From the NCBI GenBank assembly GCA_022072245.1, contig JAJVIA010000055.1:28521-62676 (forward strand): a stretch of DNA of 34,156 bases, read 5' to 3'. Shown in pieces: positions 24,595 through 31,834 of the stretch. Source of the DNA: Anaerolineae bacterium. GTDB taxonomy: Bacteria; Chloroflexota; Anaerolineae; UBA4142; SHND01. Position 1 is the first letter of the stretch. The number at the start of each line of letters is the position of its first letter. The notes beneath the pieces are model-generated. The model worked only from the letters and a program-made list of their open reading frames with translations, was not told where the DNA came from and ran no database searches. The position numbers were made by a program, and so were the translations under genes.

Positions 24595-26112
24595 ATGCTT
24601 TCCACTCAACCGCTTCACCCGGTCCGCGCGTTCGACGGCGCGCGCAAACCGCTCGCGCCCAATGCCGCGCACATTTGGCAAGCTGCGCTGGGCGAGCTGC
24701 AATTGCAAATGACCAAAGCGACGTTTGATACGTGGGTGAAACCGACTTTTGCGCTCGCGTTGGATGCGGAAAAAAATATCCTCGTCGTCGGCGTGCGTAA
24801 TGCGTACGCTAAACAATGGCTTGAAAATCGCTTGTATGGTATGATTGAACGGACGCTCAATCATGTGCTTGGGCAGCCGGCGGAAATCCGTTTTGTTTTG
24901 AAAACGGAACAGGACGCGGAAGACGAAACCGCCGCCGAAGCGTACGATTTCACGTCGCCAAGCGCGCGCGAGACGCCTGCCGCCGTCGCCGAACCGAGCG
25001 TATCGTCGCGTTCGCCTATGAATGACGAGAATCGTTCCCCGCGCCGCGAGAGCGCGGACAGCAATTCATCGGCCTATACGCCGTCGCGCGGGCAAGGTTC
25101 GACGCTGAATCCGAAATATACGTTTGACATGTATATCGTCGGCAATTCAAATCGCCTCGCGCACGCGGCGTGCATGGCGGTGGCGGAACGGCCCGCCGAG
25201 GCGTACAACCCGCTTTTCATTTACGGCGGCACCGGCTTGGGCAAAACGCATCTCTTGCACGCGCTCGGCTGGATTCCGCAATTGCGCGGCAAACAGGTGG
25301 TGTATGTTTCGTCGGAAACGTTCACCAACGAGCTCATCAATTCGATTCGCACCCAAACCGCCGAAGAATTTCGCCGCGCCTATCGCGAAGTGGATGTTTT
25401 GCTGATTGACGACATTCAATTTATCGCGGGCAAAGAAACCACGCAAGAAGAATTTTTCCACACTTTTAATTCGCTGCACGGACTGAATAAACAAATCGTC
25501 ATTTCGGCGGACCGACATCCGCGCGCGATTTCGACGCTGGAAGAGCGCTTGCGTTCGCGTTTTGAAGGCGGCTTGATTGCGGACATTCAACCGCCCGATT
25601 TTGAAACGCGCGCGGCGATTTTGCGTTTCAAAGCCGAAGCCCAGCCGATGGCGGTGCCGTCGGACGTGATTGATTTTCTCTCGCGCAAAATTCAATCCAA
25701 TATCCGCGAATTGAATGGCGCTTTGACGCGCGTCGTCGCGTACGCCCAATTGATGCAGCTGCCGCTGTCGGTGGATTTGGCGCAAACGGTTTTGCAAGAT
25801 GTTTTGCAGCAAACGCCGCTCAGCATGGATCAGGTTTTGACGGCGGTGTGCGAATATTACCGCGTCAGCGTCGAAGAAATCAAAGGACGCGGCCGCAATA
25901 AAGAAGTGGTGACGCCGCGTCAAATGGCAATGTATCTTTTGCGCGAAGCCACCGGCGCGTCGCTTCCGCAAATCGGCGAAACGCTCGGCGGGCGTGACCA
26001 TACGACGGTGATGTATTCGGTGGACAAGATTGCGGAAGAAATCGAACAGGACGACCAGCGCCGCCGCGAAATGCTCGCCATCAAAGAACGGCTATACAAC
26101 GGCAATCGGTAG
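24595..26112 (+). CDS. dnaA: Chromosomal replication initiator DnaA
   Basis: DnaA binds 9-mer boxes and melts the origin. The 505-residue protein has domain I (IWQAALGELQLQMTKATFDTWVKPT, residues 21-45), a variable Ser/Glu-rich linker (about 105-165), and the AAA+ domain from LNPKYTFDMYIVGNSN. Walker A is GGTGLGKT (211-218) and Walker B is VLLIDDIQFIAGKE. The C-terminal HTH contains GRDHTTVMYSVDKI, the box-recognition signature. The ATG at 24595 is preceded by AAGGAAC; an in-frame ATG at 24517 is rejected because homology starts later. Confidence 0.97.
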   Translation: MLSTQPLHPVRAFDGARKPLAPNAAHIWQAALGELQLQMTKATFDTWVKPTFALALDAEKNILVVGVRNAYAKQWLENRLYGMIERTLNHVLGQPAEIRFVLKTEQDAEDETAAEAYDFTSPSARETPAAVAEPSVSSRSPMNDENRSPRRESADSNSSAYTPSRGQGSTLNPKYTFDMYIVGNSNRLAHAACMAVAERPAEAYNPLFIYGGTGLGKTHLLHALGWIPQLRGKQVVYVSSETFTNELINSIRTQTAEEFRRAYREVDVLLIDDIQFIAGKETTQEEFFHTFNSLHGLNKQIVISADRHPRAISTLEERLRSRFEGGLIADIQPPDFETRAAILRFKAEAQPMAVPSDVIDFLSRKIQSNIRELNGALTRVVAYAQLMQLPLSVDLAQTVLQDVLQQTPLSMDQVLTAVCEYYRVSVEEIKGRGRNKEVVTPRQMAMYLLREATGASLPQIGETLGGRDHTTVMYSVDKIAEEIEQDDQRRREMLAIKERLYNGNR

Positions 26113-26159
26113 TGAGGTTTGCAAGAGAATTCAATTTAGCGTTTCTGATCATGAACGTC

Positions 26160-26195
26160 AAGCCCTCAAGCGTTTTCAAAAACGCTTGAGGGCTT
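26160..26195. terminator. Hairpin between dnaA and the convergent methyltransferase gene
   Basis: Two perfect 17-nt arms (AAGCCCTCAAGCGTTTT, 26160-26176; complement 26179-26195) surround a 2-nt centre. The stem is very stable and lies between converging genes, so it probably stops transcription from both; the T-tract on the plus strand is weak (GTGATTTT). Confidence 0.75.
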
Positions 26196-26227
26196 GTGAT
26201 TTTCAAACGGTGGATAACCGCCGCTTG

Positions 26228-27115
26228 TCAAGCGCGTTTTTTCATTTCCCAAATCCCATCCGTTTGAAAAAATTCCGCGCGGCATGTTTCGCAGCGCAGC
26301 GTTAGCCCCTCCGCCGCGATGGTTTCCGCCTGACAGTTCACACAGCGCCACAAATTTTTATTCGCGCGCGCATCGCCGGGCTTGAGATTTTCCGCGCGAT
26401 ATAAAATGCTCGGCGCGATGGCAAGCCGCGCGGTAGGGCGCTGTAACGCGGCATCCCACGCCACGAGCCAATTCGTCGGCACCGCGCGTTTGAGCGCGCC
26501 GATACGAAAGGTCGAGACGGCGCGCGCGGTTTGAATTTGAAAACCGACCTTTTCTAAATTTTTCCTTATGTAACTTGGGTGATAATCAAAATTGAGTTTT
26601 ACAAATTCGTACGGCGCATCCGAAAAGGGGTTCATGCCGTCCGCGCGGCCGAGATAGTATTTCACAATCGCTTTGAGATGTTTCTTGTTGGCAAAGTCTG
26701 TGAGATAGACGCCGCGCGGCCGCACCGCGCGCGCGATTTGGGCGAACGCTTGCGGTACGTCGGCGACGTGATGCAGCACGCGAATCGTCAACGCCGTGTC
26801 GAGCGCATTGTCCGCGAACGGTAAATTGTACAAATCGGCTGCGACGAAAATAAAACGCGGGTCGTTGCCCAAACGCGCGCGCGCGTCTTGCAGCATCGAG
26901 CGCGCGTAATCCAATAAAATCACTTGGTCGTAGCCGCGATACAAATCGGCGAGCCGCCCAAAGCCCGCGCCGATTTCGACGAGCCGCGCGCCGCGCGCGG
27001 GCAAGACTTGGGCCAAGGCGATGCGTTCGACGGCGTCTTCGTACGCGCGCTCGCGCCAAAACTCTTGGCGCCAGCGCGAACCTTCGTAATCCATGATGGG
27101 CGGAGATGGCATCAT
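26228..27115 (-). CDS. SAM-dependent methyltransferase with C-terminal zinc ribbon
   Basis: The protein has about 295 residues. The N-terminal half is a class I methyltransferase: motif I LVEIGAGFGRLADLY, acidic LLDYARSM, AADLYNLPFADNALDTALTIRVLHHV and RAVRPRGVYLTDF, as in Methyltransf_11/UbiE types. The C-terminus has two Cys pairs, RCVNCQAE and RCETCRAEFF, forming a zinc ribbon of the type found in Trm112-like or rRNA-modification proteins. The substrate is unknown; the ribbon suggests a macromolecular target. The start could be either of two adjacent ATGs (27115, 27112). It is convergent with dnaA. Confidence 0.85.
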   Translation of the reverse strand: MMPSPPIMDYEGSRWRQEFWRERAYEDAVERIALAQVLPARGARLVEIGAGFGRLADLYRGYDQVILLDYARSMLQDARARLGNDPRFIFVAADLYNLPFADNALDTALTIRVLHHVADVPQAFAQIARAVRPRGVYLTDFANKKHLKAIVKYYLGRADGMNPFSDAPYEFVKLNFDYHPSYIRKNLEKVGFQIQTARAVSTFRIGALKRAVPTNWLVAWDAALQRPTARLAIAPSILYRAENLKPGDARANKNLWRCVNCQAETIAAEGLTLRCETCRAEFFQTDGIWEMKKRA

Positions 27116-27234
27116 AAGAAACAGCAAAAAATGGTAATACGGGAAGAGATGGAAATTAAATTATTATCGAATAAAAAGATGAAAAATAATAGTATTAAAT
27201 TGCAATACAGAGTAATTCATCTATTACGGCGTAT

Positions 27235-27412
27235 TATAACTCACGTTACGCAGTCCATCACAATTCAGTTTTTGGGACACGGATTACACAGAAAAAGAAA
27301 TGCAATGCCCGATAATGAAAAATCTGTGGTGTCTGTGGCATCTGTGTCAAAAATGCATCCGTAAATCCTGACCGGATACTTTTTGTCGGCAAGGCGCGTA
27401 ACACGAGTTATA
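27235..27412. mobile_element. MITE-like element 1 (about 178 bp)
   Basis: The left end is TATAACTCACGTTACGC (27235) and the right end is GCGTAACACGAGTTATA (27396-27412). These are 17-bp imperfect inverted repeats (two mismatches) bounded by TA, as in IS630/Tc1-type elements. The interior has no coding capacity. Confidence 0.6.
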
Positions 27413-27577
27413 ACTCACGTTACGCAGAATAGTTGAAATATGCGAGTCAATGGATGAAAACGCGAACCTTGCGCATCCGAACGAATTCCCACAAACTTTT
27501 TCGCGCAGATTCGTTGAAATTCGCGCAGATTCGCGTTTCTGATCCGGTAGCGGAAATGCAGCGTAACACGAGTTATA
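27409..27577. mobile_element. MITE-like element 2 (about 169 bp), abutting element 1
   Basis: It starts with the same left end as element 1 (27409-27425) and ends with the same right end (27561-27577). It shares the central TATA with element 1, so the junction forms a 30-nt near-palindrome (27396-27425). Its interior differs from element 1 and contains two copies of TTCGCGCAGATTCG (about 27508 and 27524), of a kind also seen near 30787. Confidence 0.6.
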
Positions 27578-27605
27578 AATAATCTTGGTTTAGAACATCT
27601 GTTGC

Positions 27606-27621
27606 AGTGTCACGTGAAACA
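27606..27621. other. parS-like site
   Basis: AGTGTCACGTGAAACA matches 14 of 16 positions of the bacterial consensus TGTTTCACGTGAAACA, including the central TCACGTGA. ParB binds such sites and spreads to organise origin segregation. The site is 1.5 kb from dnaA and 3.3 kb from parB, in the expected neighbourhood. Confidence 0.75.
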
Positions 27622-27642
27622 TTAAACAGGACTGAGGTAAAA

Positions 27643-27679
27643 GGGCTGAGGACTGAGCGCTAAACTCAGTCCTCAGCCC
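27643..27679 (-). terminator. Heptamer-built hairpin after the chelatase operon
   Basis: A perfect 15-bp stem (GGGCTGAGGACTGAG and its complement) has a 7-nt loop. The whole sequence is made of variants of CTCAGTC/CTCAGCC with a 7-nt period. It lies 18 nt past the ChlD-like stop, so it could act as a terminator, although no T-tract follows. Confidence 0.6.
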
Positions 27680-27696
27680 TCAGTCCTCAGCGCTCA

Positions 27697-28647
27697 TCAC
27701 TTCAAGTTCTCTCTCACCCGCGCATACAATTCTTCCGCGCGCAATTGTTTCAGCGTGTACACGTTTCCGCCCAATTTTTCTGCCAGCGTCGCGGCGAGAC
27801 CCCGGTCGAACGCTTCGTGTTCGGTGTTGATGACGACGGTGCGAATGTCGTTCTTTTTGAACATGGCGGCGATGCGGTGCGCTTCTTCTTGCGGCGGCAA
27901 ATCGGTCATGGACACATTGCCCGCGCCGTCGGTGACGATGATGGCGAGCGGCATGATTTCGGGGTCGCGGATTTTTTCGCGCACGAGGATTTGATGCGCC
28001 AAGAGCAAGCCCGCGCTGAGCGGCGTCTTGCCGCCGACGGGAACGTCTTTGAGCGCCTTTTGCGCGAGGTCAACCGATGAGGTGGGCGGCAGAACAGTGC
28101 GCGCCTCTTCTTTTTGAAAAACGACGAGCCCCACGCGGTCGCGCTTTTGATACGCGTCCACGAGCAGCGACATGATCGCGCCTTTGGTCGCAATCATGCG
28201 CTCGGCGGCAGCCATGCTCCACGACGCATCCACGACGAACAAGATGCAATTCGCCGCGCGGCGCACGCGCACCTTTTTTCGTAAATCCTGTTTTTCAATC
28301 GCCAGCGCGAGTTCGCTGCCCTCCGCTTTGCGGCGCAGTTGATGCGGCGCGGCGGAGCGAAAGGTCGCGTCGAATGCGACATCATTTATCTCGCCGCGCA
28401 TTTCGCGCGAACGAATGTATCTGCCGCGTTTGCGTTCGGTGCGCGTCCGCGAGCGTTTGCCCGCGGACTTGCGCGCCATTTTATCAATCGGAGTTTGAAG
28501 TTTGCGGGGGGCGAACGCGTCGCCGATATTGACCGGACGGTCGGCGGGATTGGGCGATTGCTTTGAAGGGTCGTGTCCCTGTCCCTGCACCGATTGGTCG
28601 CTCGGCGACGGCGTGTGTTCGGAAGATTGGTCAGAGTTTAGGGACGC
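27697..28647 (-). CDS. chlD: ChlD/BchD-like VWA half, probably made as a ChlI-ChlD fusion by -1 frameshifting
   Basis: This frame has a linker ([16 protein letters not shown]..), a basic [17 protein letters not shown] region and a von Willebrand A domain with MIDAS DASWS, the Thr in GKTPLS and TDGAGN. This is the C-terminal half of a chelatase D subunit, needed for Mg- or Co-chelatase assembly. It has no good start of its own: the GTG at 28590 lacks a ribosome site. The frame is continuous with chlI through a slippery A_AAA_AAG at 28653-28647. A -1 slip would give a fusion of about 676 residues, the usual ChlD length. Confidence 0.8.
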   Translation of the reverse strand, partial: ASLNSDQSSEHTPSPSDQSVQGQGHDPSKQSPNPADRPVNIGDAFAPRKLQTPIDKMARKSAGKRSRTRTERKRGRYIRSREMRGEINDVAFDATFRSAAPHQLRRKAEGSELALAIEKQDLRKKVRVRRAANCILFVVDASWSMAAAERMIATKGAIMSLLVDAYQKRDRVGLVVFQKEEARTVLPPTSSVDLAQKALKDVPVGGKTPLSAGLLLAHQILVREKIRDPEIMPLAIIVTDGAGNVSMTDLPPQEEAHRIAAMFKKNDIRTVVINTEHEAFDRGLAATLAEKLGGNVYTLKQLRAEELYARVRENLK

Positions 28648-29726
28648 TTTTTTTTTACTTCTTGCTTTTGGTCGCCTTTGGGTTGGCCCTCGCTTTGAAC
28701 GCCTTCGCGCGCGCGTTCGAGCTGTTTTTCCAATTGCTCAAAACGCACTTCGACATCCTGGAACGGTTTCCGTTTCAAGCGATGCGGCAGCGCGAGTTCG
28801 GCGGCGAGCAAAATATCTTGCTCATCAATGTTTGTGCGTCCCGCGAGCGCGGCGTGTGCGCGCGCCGCTTTCAAGATGACGAGGTCGGCGCGGTGACCGT
28901 CCACTTCCAAACCCGAAGTCAATTCCGCAATCGCGTAAATGTCCGCGTGAGAATGTTTCACTTCCGGCAAATGTTCGCGCGCATTCTCGATTTCTTTGGA
29001 CAATTTCTTTTCCGCCGTTTGCCATTCTTGATTGAACGCTTCCGGGTCTTGTTCAAAGGCGAGCCGGCGCTCGATGATTTCGACGCGCTGCTCGGCGTCG
29101 GGAATGCCGCGAATGTCCACCGAGAGCCCAAAGCGGTCCAAAAGTTGCGGGCGCAGTTCGCCCTCTTCGGGATTCATCGTGCCGACCAAAACAAATTGCG
29201 CGGGATGTTGAAACGAAATGCCCTCGCGTTCCACATTGTTCACGCCCATCGCGGCGGAATCGAGTAACAAGTCAACGACGTGGTCATCCAAAAGATTCAC
29301 TTCGTCTACATACAAAATGCCGCGATTCGCGTTCGCCAAAACGCCCGGCTCGAATTTTTTCTCGCCGCGTTTGATGGCGGTCTCGATGTCTAAGGTGCCG
29401 ACGACGCGGTCTTCGGTCGCGCTGACGGGCAAATCTACCAGACGGACTTTTCGTCTAGCAATCGGCAGCACTTCGCCGCGCGCTTCGCGCTCCATACACT
29501 CGTCGCACAAATGCGAATCGTGGGGATTGCAGCCAAAGCGGCAGTCGGCGACGATTTCAATTTCGGGCAGCAGCGCGGCAAGGGCGCGCACGGCGGTAGA
29601 TTTTGCCGTGCCGCGTTCGCCGCGAATGAGGACGCCGCCAATCAATGGGTTAATCGCGTTGAGCACCAACGCGCGCTTCATACGGTCTTGACCAACTATG
29701 GCGGTAAAAGGAAAAATCGCGGGCAT
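28638..29726 (-). CDS. chlI: Magnesium/cobalt chelatase ATPase subunit ChlI/BchI-like
   Basis: The 362-residue AAA+ ATPase has Walker [10 protein letters not shown] (residues 36-44), a Cys-rich insertion [34 protein letters not shown], Walker [13 protein letters not shown], and [23 protein letters not shown]. Such subunits power metal insertion into porphyrin or corrin rings together with a large CobN/ChlH subunit, not present here. Without photosynthesis genes in the window a cobalt role is more likely. The zero-frame product ends 3 codons after a run of nine A. A good promoter and an AAGGTG ribosome site precede the ATG. Confidence 0.92.
   Translation of the reverse strand: MPAIFPFTAIVGQDRMKRALVLNAINPLIGGVLIRGERGTAKSTAVRALAALLPEIEIVADCRFGCNPHDSHLCDECMEREARGEVLPIARRKVRLVDLPVSATEDRVVGTLDIETAIKRGEKKFEPGVLANANRGILYVDEVNLLDDHVVDLLLDSAAMGVNNVEREGISFQHPAQFVLVGTMNPEEGELRPQLLDRFGLSVDIRGIPDAEQRVEIIERRLAFEQDPEAFNQEWQTAEKKLSKEIENAREHLPEVKHSHADIYAIAELTSGLEVDGHRADLVILKAARAHAALAGRTNIDEQDILLAAELALPHRLKRKPFQDVEVRFEQLEKQLERAREGVQSEGQPKGDQKQEVKKKRP
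28647..28653 (-). promoter_or_regulatory. Slippery heptamer A_AAA_AAG in chlI (-1 frameshift site)
   Basis: The heptamer is in the correct zero-frame register (A|AAA|AAG). A -1 slip continues as GCG TCC CTA AAC into the VWA frame without any stop, while the zero frame ends at TAA 28640-28638. Downstream, GTCCCT (28645-28640) is complementary to two copies of AGGGAC (28586-28581 and 28580-28575), and a small GTCGC/GCGAC hairpin lies at 28597-28609; either could stimulate slippage. Confidence 0.75.
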
Positions 29727-29766
29727 CTATTCACCTTGAGAAATATGAGAAATTCAAACGCATAGA

Positions 29767-29794
29767 ATTATACCACGCTTGAGACGTGGGGCAA
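29767..29794 (-). promoter_or_regulatory. Promoter of chlI-chlD, TTGCCC-16-TATAAT
   Basis: On the minus strand, TTGCCC (29794-29789), a 16-nt spacer and a perfect TATAAT (29772-29767) precede a leader of about 34 nt. Confidence 0.65.
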
Positions 29795-29807
29795 TAAAAT
29801 TTTGCAT

Positions 29808-29841
29808 AAAAAAATTGCCGCGGCTTAATCGCCGCGGCAAT
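29808..29841 (-). terminator. Intrinsic terminator of the TIGR00027-like methyltransferase gene
   Basis: The 11-bp stem ATTGCCGCGGC/GCCGCGGCAAT (29814-29824, 29831-29841) is followed on the minus strand by seven T. It is 8 nt past the stop. Confidence 0.9.
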
Positions 29842-29848
29842 CTGAAAT

Positions 29849-30763
29849 TTATTTGACGCGGGCGCGCGCAAAATAAAGATGCTCGCATGCCGAGTAACCA
29901 TCGGCGCGTCCGCGAAAATAGCTTGCTTGAATGTCGGCGGGACTCGAATTTTCTTGCAACGCAAAACCGAGCGCGTCCAGTTCCGCGCCAAGCGTTGCGG
30001 GGTCGAAACCTGTTTGCATGGGTTCGCCGCTTTGGCGCGTCGCCGCTTGCATTTTCGCCACGCGCGGCGCAGTGCGTTCAGGAATAAACGCGTCCGCGTC
30101 GAAATAATCAAAAATGAGTATGCTGTCCGCGCATGCGCGCGCCGCAATCTCGCGCAAGGTCGCGTCAATGACCGCGCGCGGTAAATAGTACGTGACGCCC
30201 AACCAACTGAACAATGTTCGCGCGCGGGAATCGTACCCGATTGATTCTAACGCGGACATCAAATTTCCCTGTGCGAAATCGAGCGCAACCCAATGCAGCT
30301 GCGGCGGCGCTTGCCATCCGAGTTCTTGTATGCGCGCGCGTTTGTAATTTTGCGTCGCAGGGTGGTCCACTTCAAACAATTTCAAACGCGGCATCAAATC
30401 GGAACGCCGAAACGCGAACGTATCCAGTCCCGCGCCGAGAATCACATATTGCGTTACGCCCTTTTCGATTTCGCGCGTCAAAATCTCTTCGACATAGCGC
30501 GCGCGACTCAGCGTAATCGGCAGACTTGAATTTTGCATAAATCTCGCCAGCGCTTCTTCTGGCGTCGTTACGTCTGCCGCGCCTTCGGGGTCGAAAAATG
30601 CGAACGCGCGCGCCAAGTTTTCTGCAAAGAACGCGCGCTGCTCGTCCGTAAAGAGTTTGTCTGCGAGATAATCGTCAAAGATTTTTTCCTGTGCGTGTGT
30701 GGCATGATACGCGCGTCCATAAGCCGAAATCAATGCCGTTGCGCTGGGTTGGCTTGAAGCCAT
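29849..30763 (-). CDS. Class I SAM-dependent methyltransferase, TIGR00027/leucine carboxymethyltransferase-like
   Basis: The 304-residue protein shows the family pattern: SRARYVEEIL, VTQYVILGAGLDTFAFR (SAM-binding motif), KLFEVDHPATQNYKRAR, LFSWLGVTYYLPRAVIDATL and ILIFDYFDAD. Members methylate O-groups of small molecules or peptides in actinobacteria and others, but the substrate is unknown. The start at ATG 30763 has GGAGG 5 nt upstream and is preferred to an in-frame start at 30838, which is upstream of the promoter. The gene is a single unit between terminators, with a consensus promoter and an overlapping dyad suggesting strong repressible expression. Confidence 0.9.
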   Translation of the reverse strand: MASSQPSATALISAYGRAYHATHAQEKIFDDYLADKLFTDEQRAFFAENLARAFAFFDPEGAADVTTPEEALARFMQNSSLPITLSRARYVEEILTREIEKGVTQYVILGAGLDTFAFRRSDLMPRLKLFEVDHPATQNYKRARIQELGWQAPPQLHWVALDFAQGNLMSALESIGYDSRARTLFSWLGVTYYLPRAVIDATLREIAARACADSILIFDYFDADAFIPERTAPRVAKMQAATRQSGEPMQTGFDPATLGAELDALGFALQENSSPADIQASYFRGRADGYSACEHLYFARARVK

Positions 30764-30809
30764 AAGTCCTCCGTTACTTGTGGATTTCGCGAAATTCGCG
30801 CAACCTCCT

Positions 30810-30838
30810 ATTATACTACAGATTTGACATAATGTCAA
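30810..30838 (-). promoter_or_regulatory. Full-consensus promoter TTGACA-17-TATAAT
   Basis: On the minus strand, TTGACA (30838-30833), exactly 17 nt, and TATAAT (30815-30810) match the sigma-70 consensus at every position. It is the strongest promoter seen in the window and drives the methyltransferase gene. Confidence 0.85.
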
Positions 30839-30839
30839 A
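30823..30839. promoter_or_regulatory. Operator-like palindrome over the -35 box
   Basis: TTTGACAT, one central base, and ATGTCAAA form a perfect 8-bp dyad that includes the -35 hexamer. A repressor bound here would block the promoter. The regulator is not identified in the window. Confidence 0.6.
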
Positions 30840-30873
30840 AAAGCGCGCGACTCGAAAACTTGAAAAAATAGTT

Positions 30874-30909
30874 AAAAAAAGAGGACTGACAAACGTCAGC
30901 CCTCTTTTT
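30874..30909 (-). terminator. Intrinsic terminator of parAB
   Basis: AAAAAGAGG-A-CTGAC and GTCAG-C-CCTCTTTTT form a 14-bp stem with one mismatch and an AAAC loop, followed on the minus strand by a T-run. It is located 23 nt past the parB stop. Confidence 0.9.
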
Positions 30910-30931
30910 GGGGTTCGCTGGAGAACAATTT

Positions 30932-31834
30932 TTAATGCACCAATTTATCGTAAATCGTCTCGAGCTCTTCGTCCGAATAAAACTCGATGATAATTTTTCC
31001 GCCGCGCTGCGAGCGAAACAATTCCACTTTGGTGCCCAACGCGCGCCGTAAAGCTTCTTCAATCGAATGTGTGTCGGGCGACGTATGACGGGTTGGCGTC
31101 TCGCGTTTTTCGTTCGCGCTAGTCTTGGGCCGATGACTAATTGTCATGGCTAGGGTGCGCCGCACGAGCTCTTCGGTTTGACGCACGGATAAATTTTCGT
31201 CCGCAACATGCGCGAGCAATTTTTCTTGTTTCGCCGCATCGGGAATTTGCATCAACGCGCGCGCGTGCCCTTCGCTAATGGATTCGTTCAACACGGCATC
31301 TTTGAGCGCGTCGGGCATTTTCAAAAGCCGCAGCGCGTTGGAAACGGTCGTGCGATCCTTGCCTACTTTTTGCGCGACCTGTTCTTGCGTCAATTCAAAT
31401 TCTTGAATGAGTTGGCGATACGCTTCCGCTTCTTCGAGCGCGTTCAAATCCGCGCGCTGCACATTTTCGACGAGCGCGAGTTCGAGCATTTGCTGCGGCG
31501 TCGCGCCTTTGACAATTGCCGGGACAGAGTGCAAGCCCGCGCGCTGCGCCGCGCGCCACCGCCGTTCGCCCGCAATCAATTGATAACGCGAACCATACGG
31601 CGTTGTGATTTCTCTAAGCACAAGCGGTTGAATCAAGCCGTGTTCGCGGATGGACGCGGCGAGTTCTTCTAGCGCGTCATTCGTGAACCGTTTGCGCGGC
31701 TGATGCGGATTCGGTTCAATCTGCGCGATTTGAATTTGGCGCACGCCGCTGGCGCTCTCATTTTCGGAAATGGTTCGTTGCGGAATCAACGCGCCGAGGC
31801 CGCGTCCGAGTCCGTGTTTGGCGGTTGTCGTCAT
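30932..31834 (-). CDS. parB: Chromosome partitioning protein ParB
   Basis: ParB binds parS and, as a CTP-dependent clamp, loads condensin at the origin. The 300-residue protein starts GLGRGLGALIP. It continues with the N-terminal domain PNPHQPRKRF...IREHGLIQPL, the CTP-binding GERRWRA and ENVQR motifs, the HTH region (LTQEQVAQKVGKDRTTVSNALRLLKMP) and a C-terminal dimerisation segment. The ATG at 31834 overlaps the parA stop (ATGA) and has GGAG 5 nt before it, so the genes are translationally coupled. Confidence 0.96.
   Translation of the reverse strand: MTTTAKHGLGRGLGALIPQRTISENESASGVRQIQIAQIEPNPHQPRKRFTNDALEELAASIREHGLIQPLVLREITTPYGSRYQLIAGERRWRAAQRAGLHSVPAIVKGATPQQMLELALVENVQRADLNALEEAEAYRQLIQEFELTQEQVAQKVGKDRTTVSNALRLLKMPDALKDAVLNESISEGHARALMQIPDAAKQEKLLAHVADENLSVRQTEELVRRTLAMTISHRPKTSANEKRETPTRHTSPDTHSIEEALRRALGTKVELFRSQRGGKIIIEFYSDEELETIYDKLVH

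Larger units (their letters stand above)
27116..27696. other. 581-nt gene-free, AT-richer region
   Basis: This gap is visibly AT-richer than its surroundings. It holds two inverted-terminal-repeat elements (27235-27577), a parS-like site (27606-27621) and a heptamer-based hairpin (27643-27679). Short frames in it show no protein-like features. The stretch 27116-27234 has nothing recognisable apart from A/T-rich sequence. Confidence 0.7.

Noticed and set aside
26160-26195. Additional DnaA-binding or origin element downstream of dnaA
   Set aside because: The hairpin contains no 9-mer box and is better explained as a terminator between convergent genes; a nearby GGTGGATAA has one mismatch to a box and is isolated.
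28590-28647. Broken chlD (frameshift pseudogene)
   Set aside because: The frame change falls exactly at an in-register slippery heptamer and both halves keep intact motifs, so programmed frameshifting is more likely; a sequencing error in the A-run cannot be excluded.
27697-29726. Chelatase genes as evidence of photosynthesis
   Set aside because: No bchH, reaction-centre or other chlorophyll genes are present; ChlI/ChlD pairs are also used with CobN for cobalt insertion.
30211-30222. GAAC-AAT-GTTC as a second SOS box
   Set aside because: The spacer is 3 nt, not 4, and it lies inside the methyltransferase coding region.
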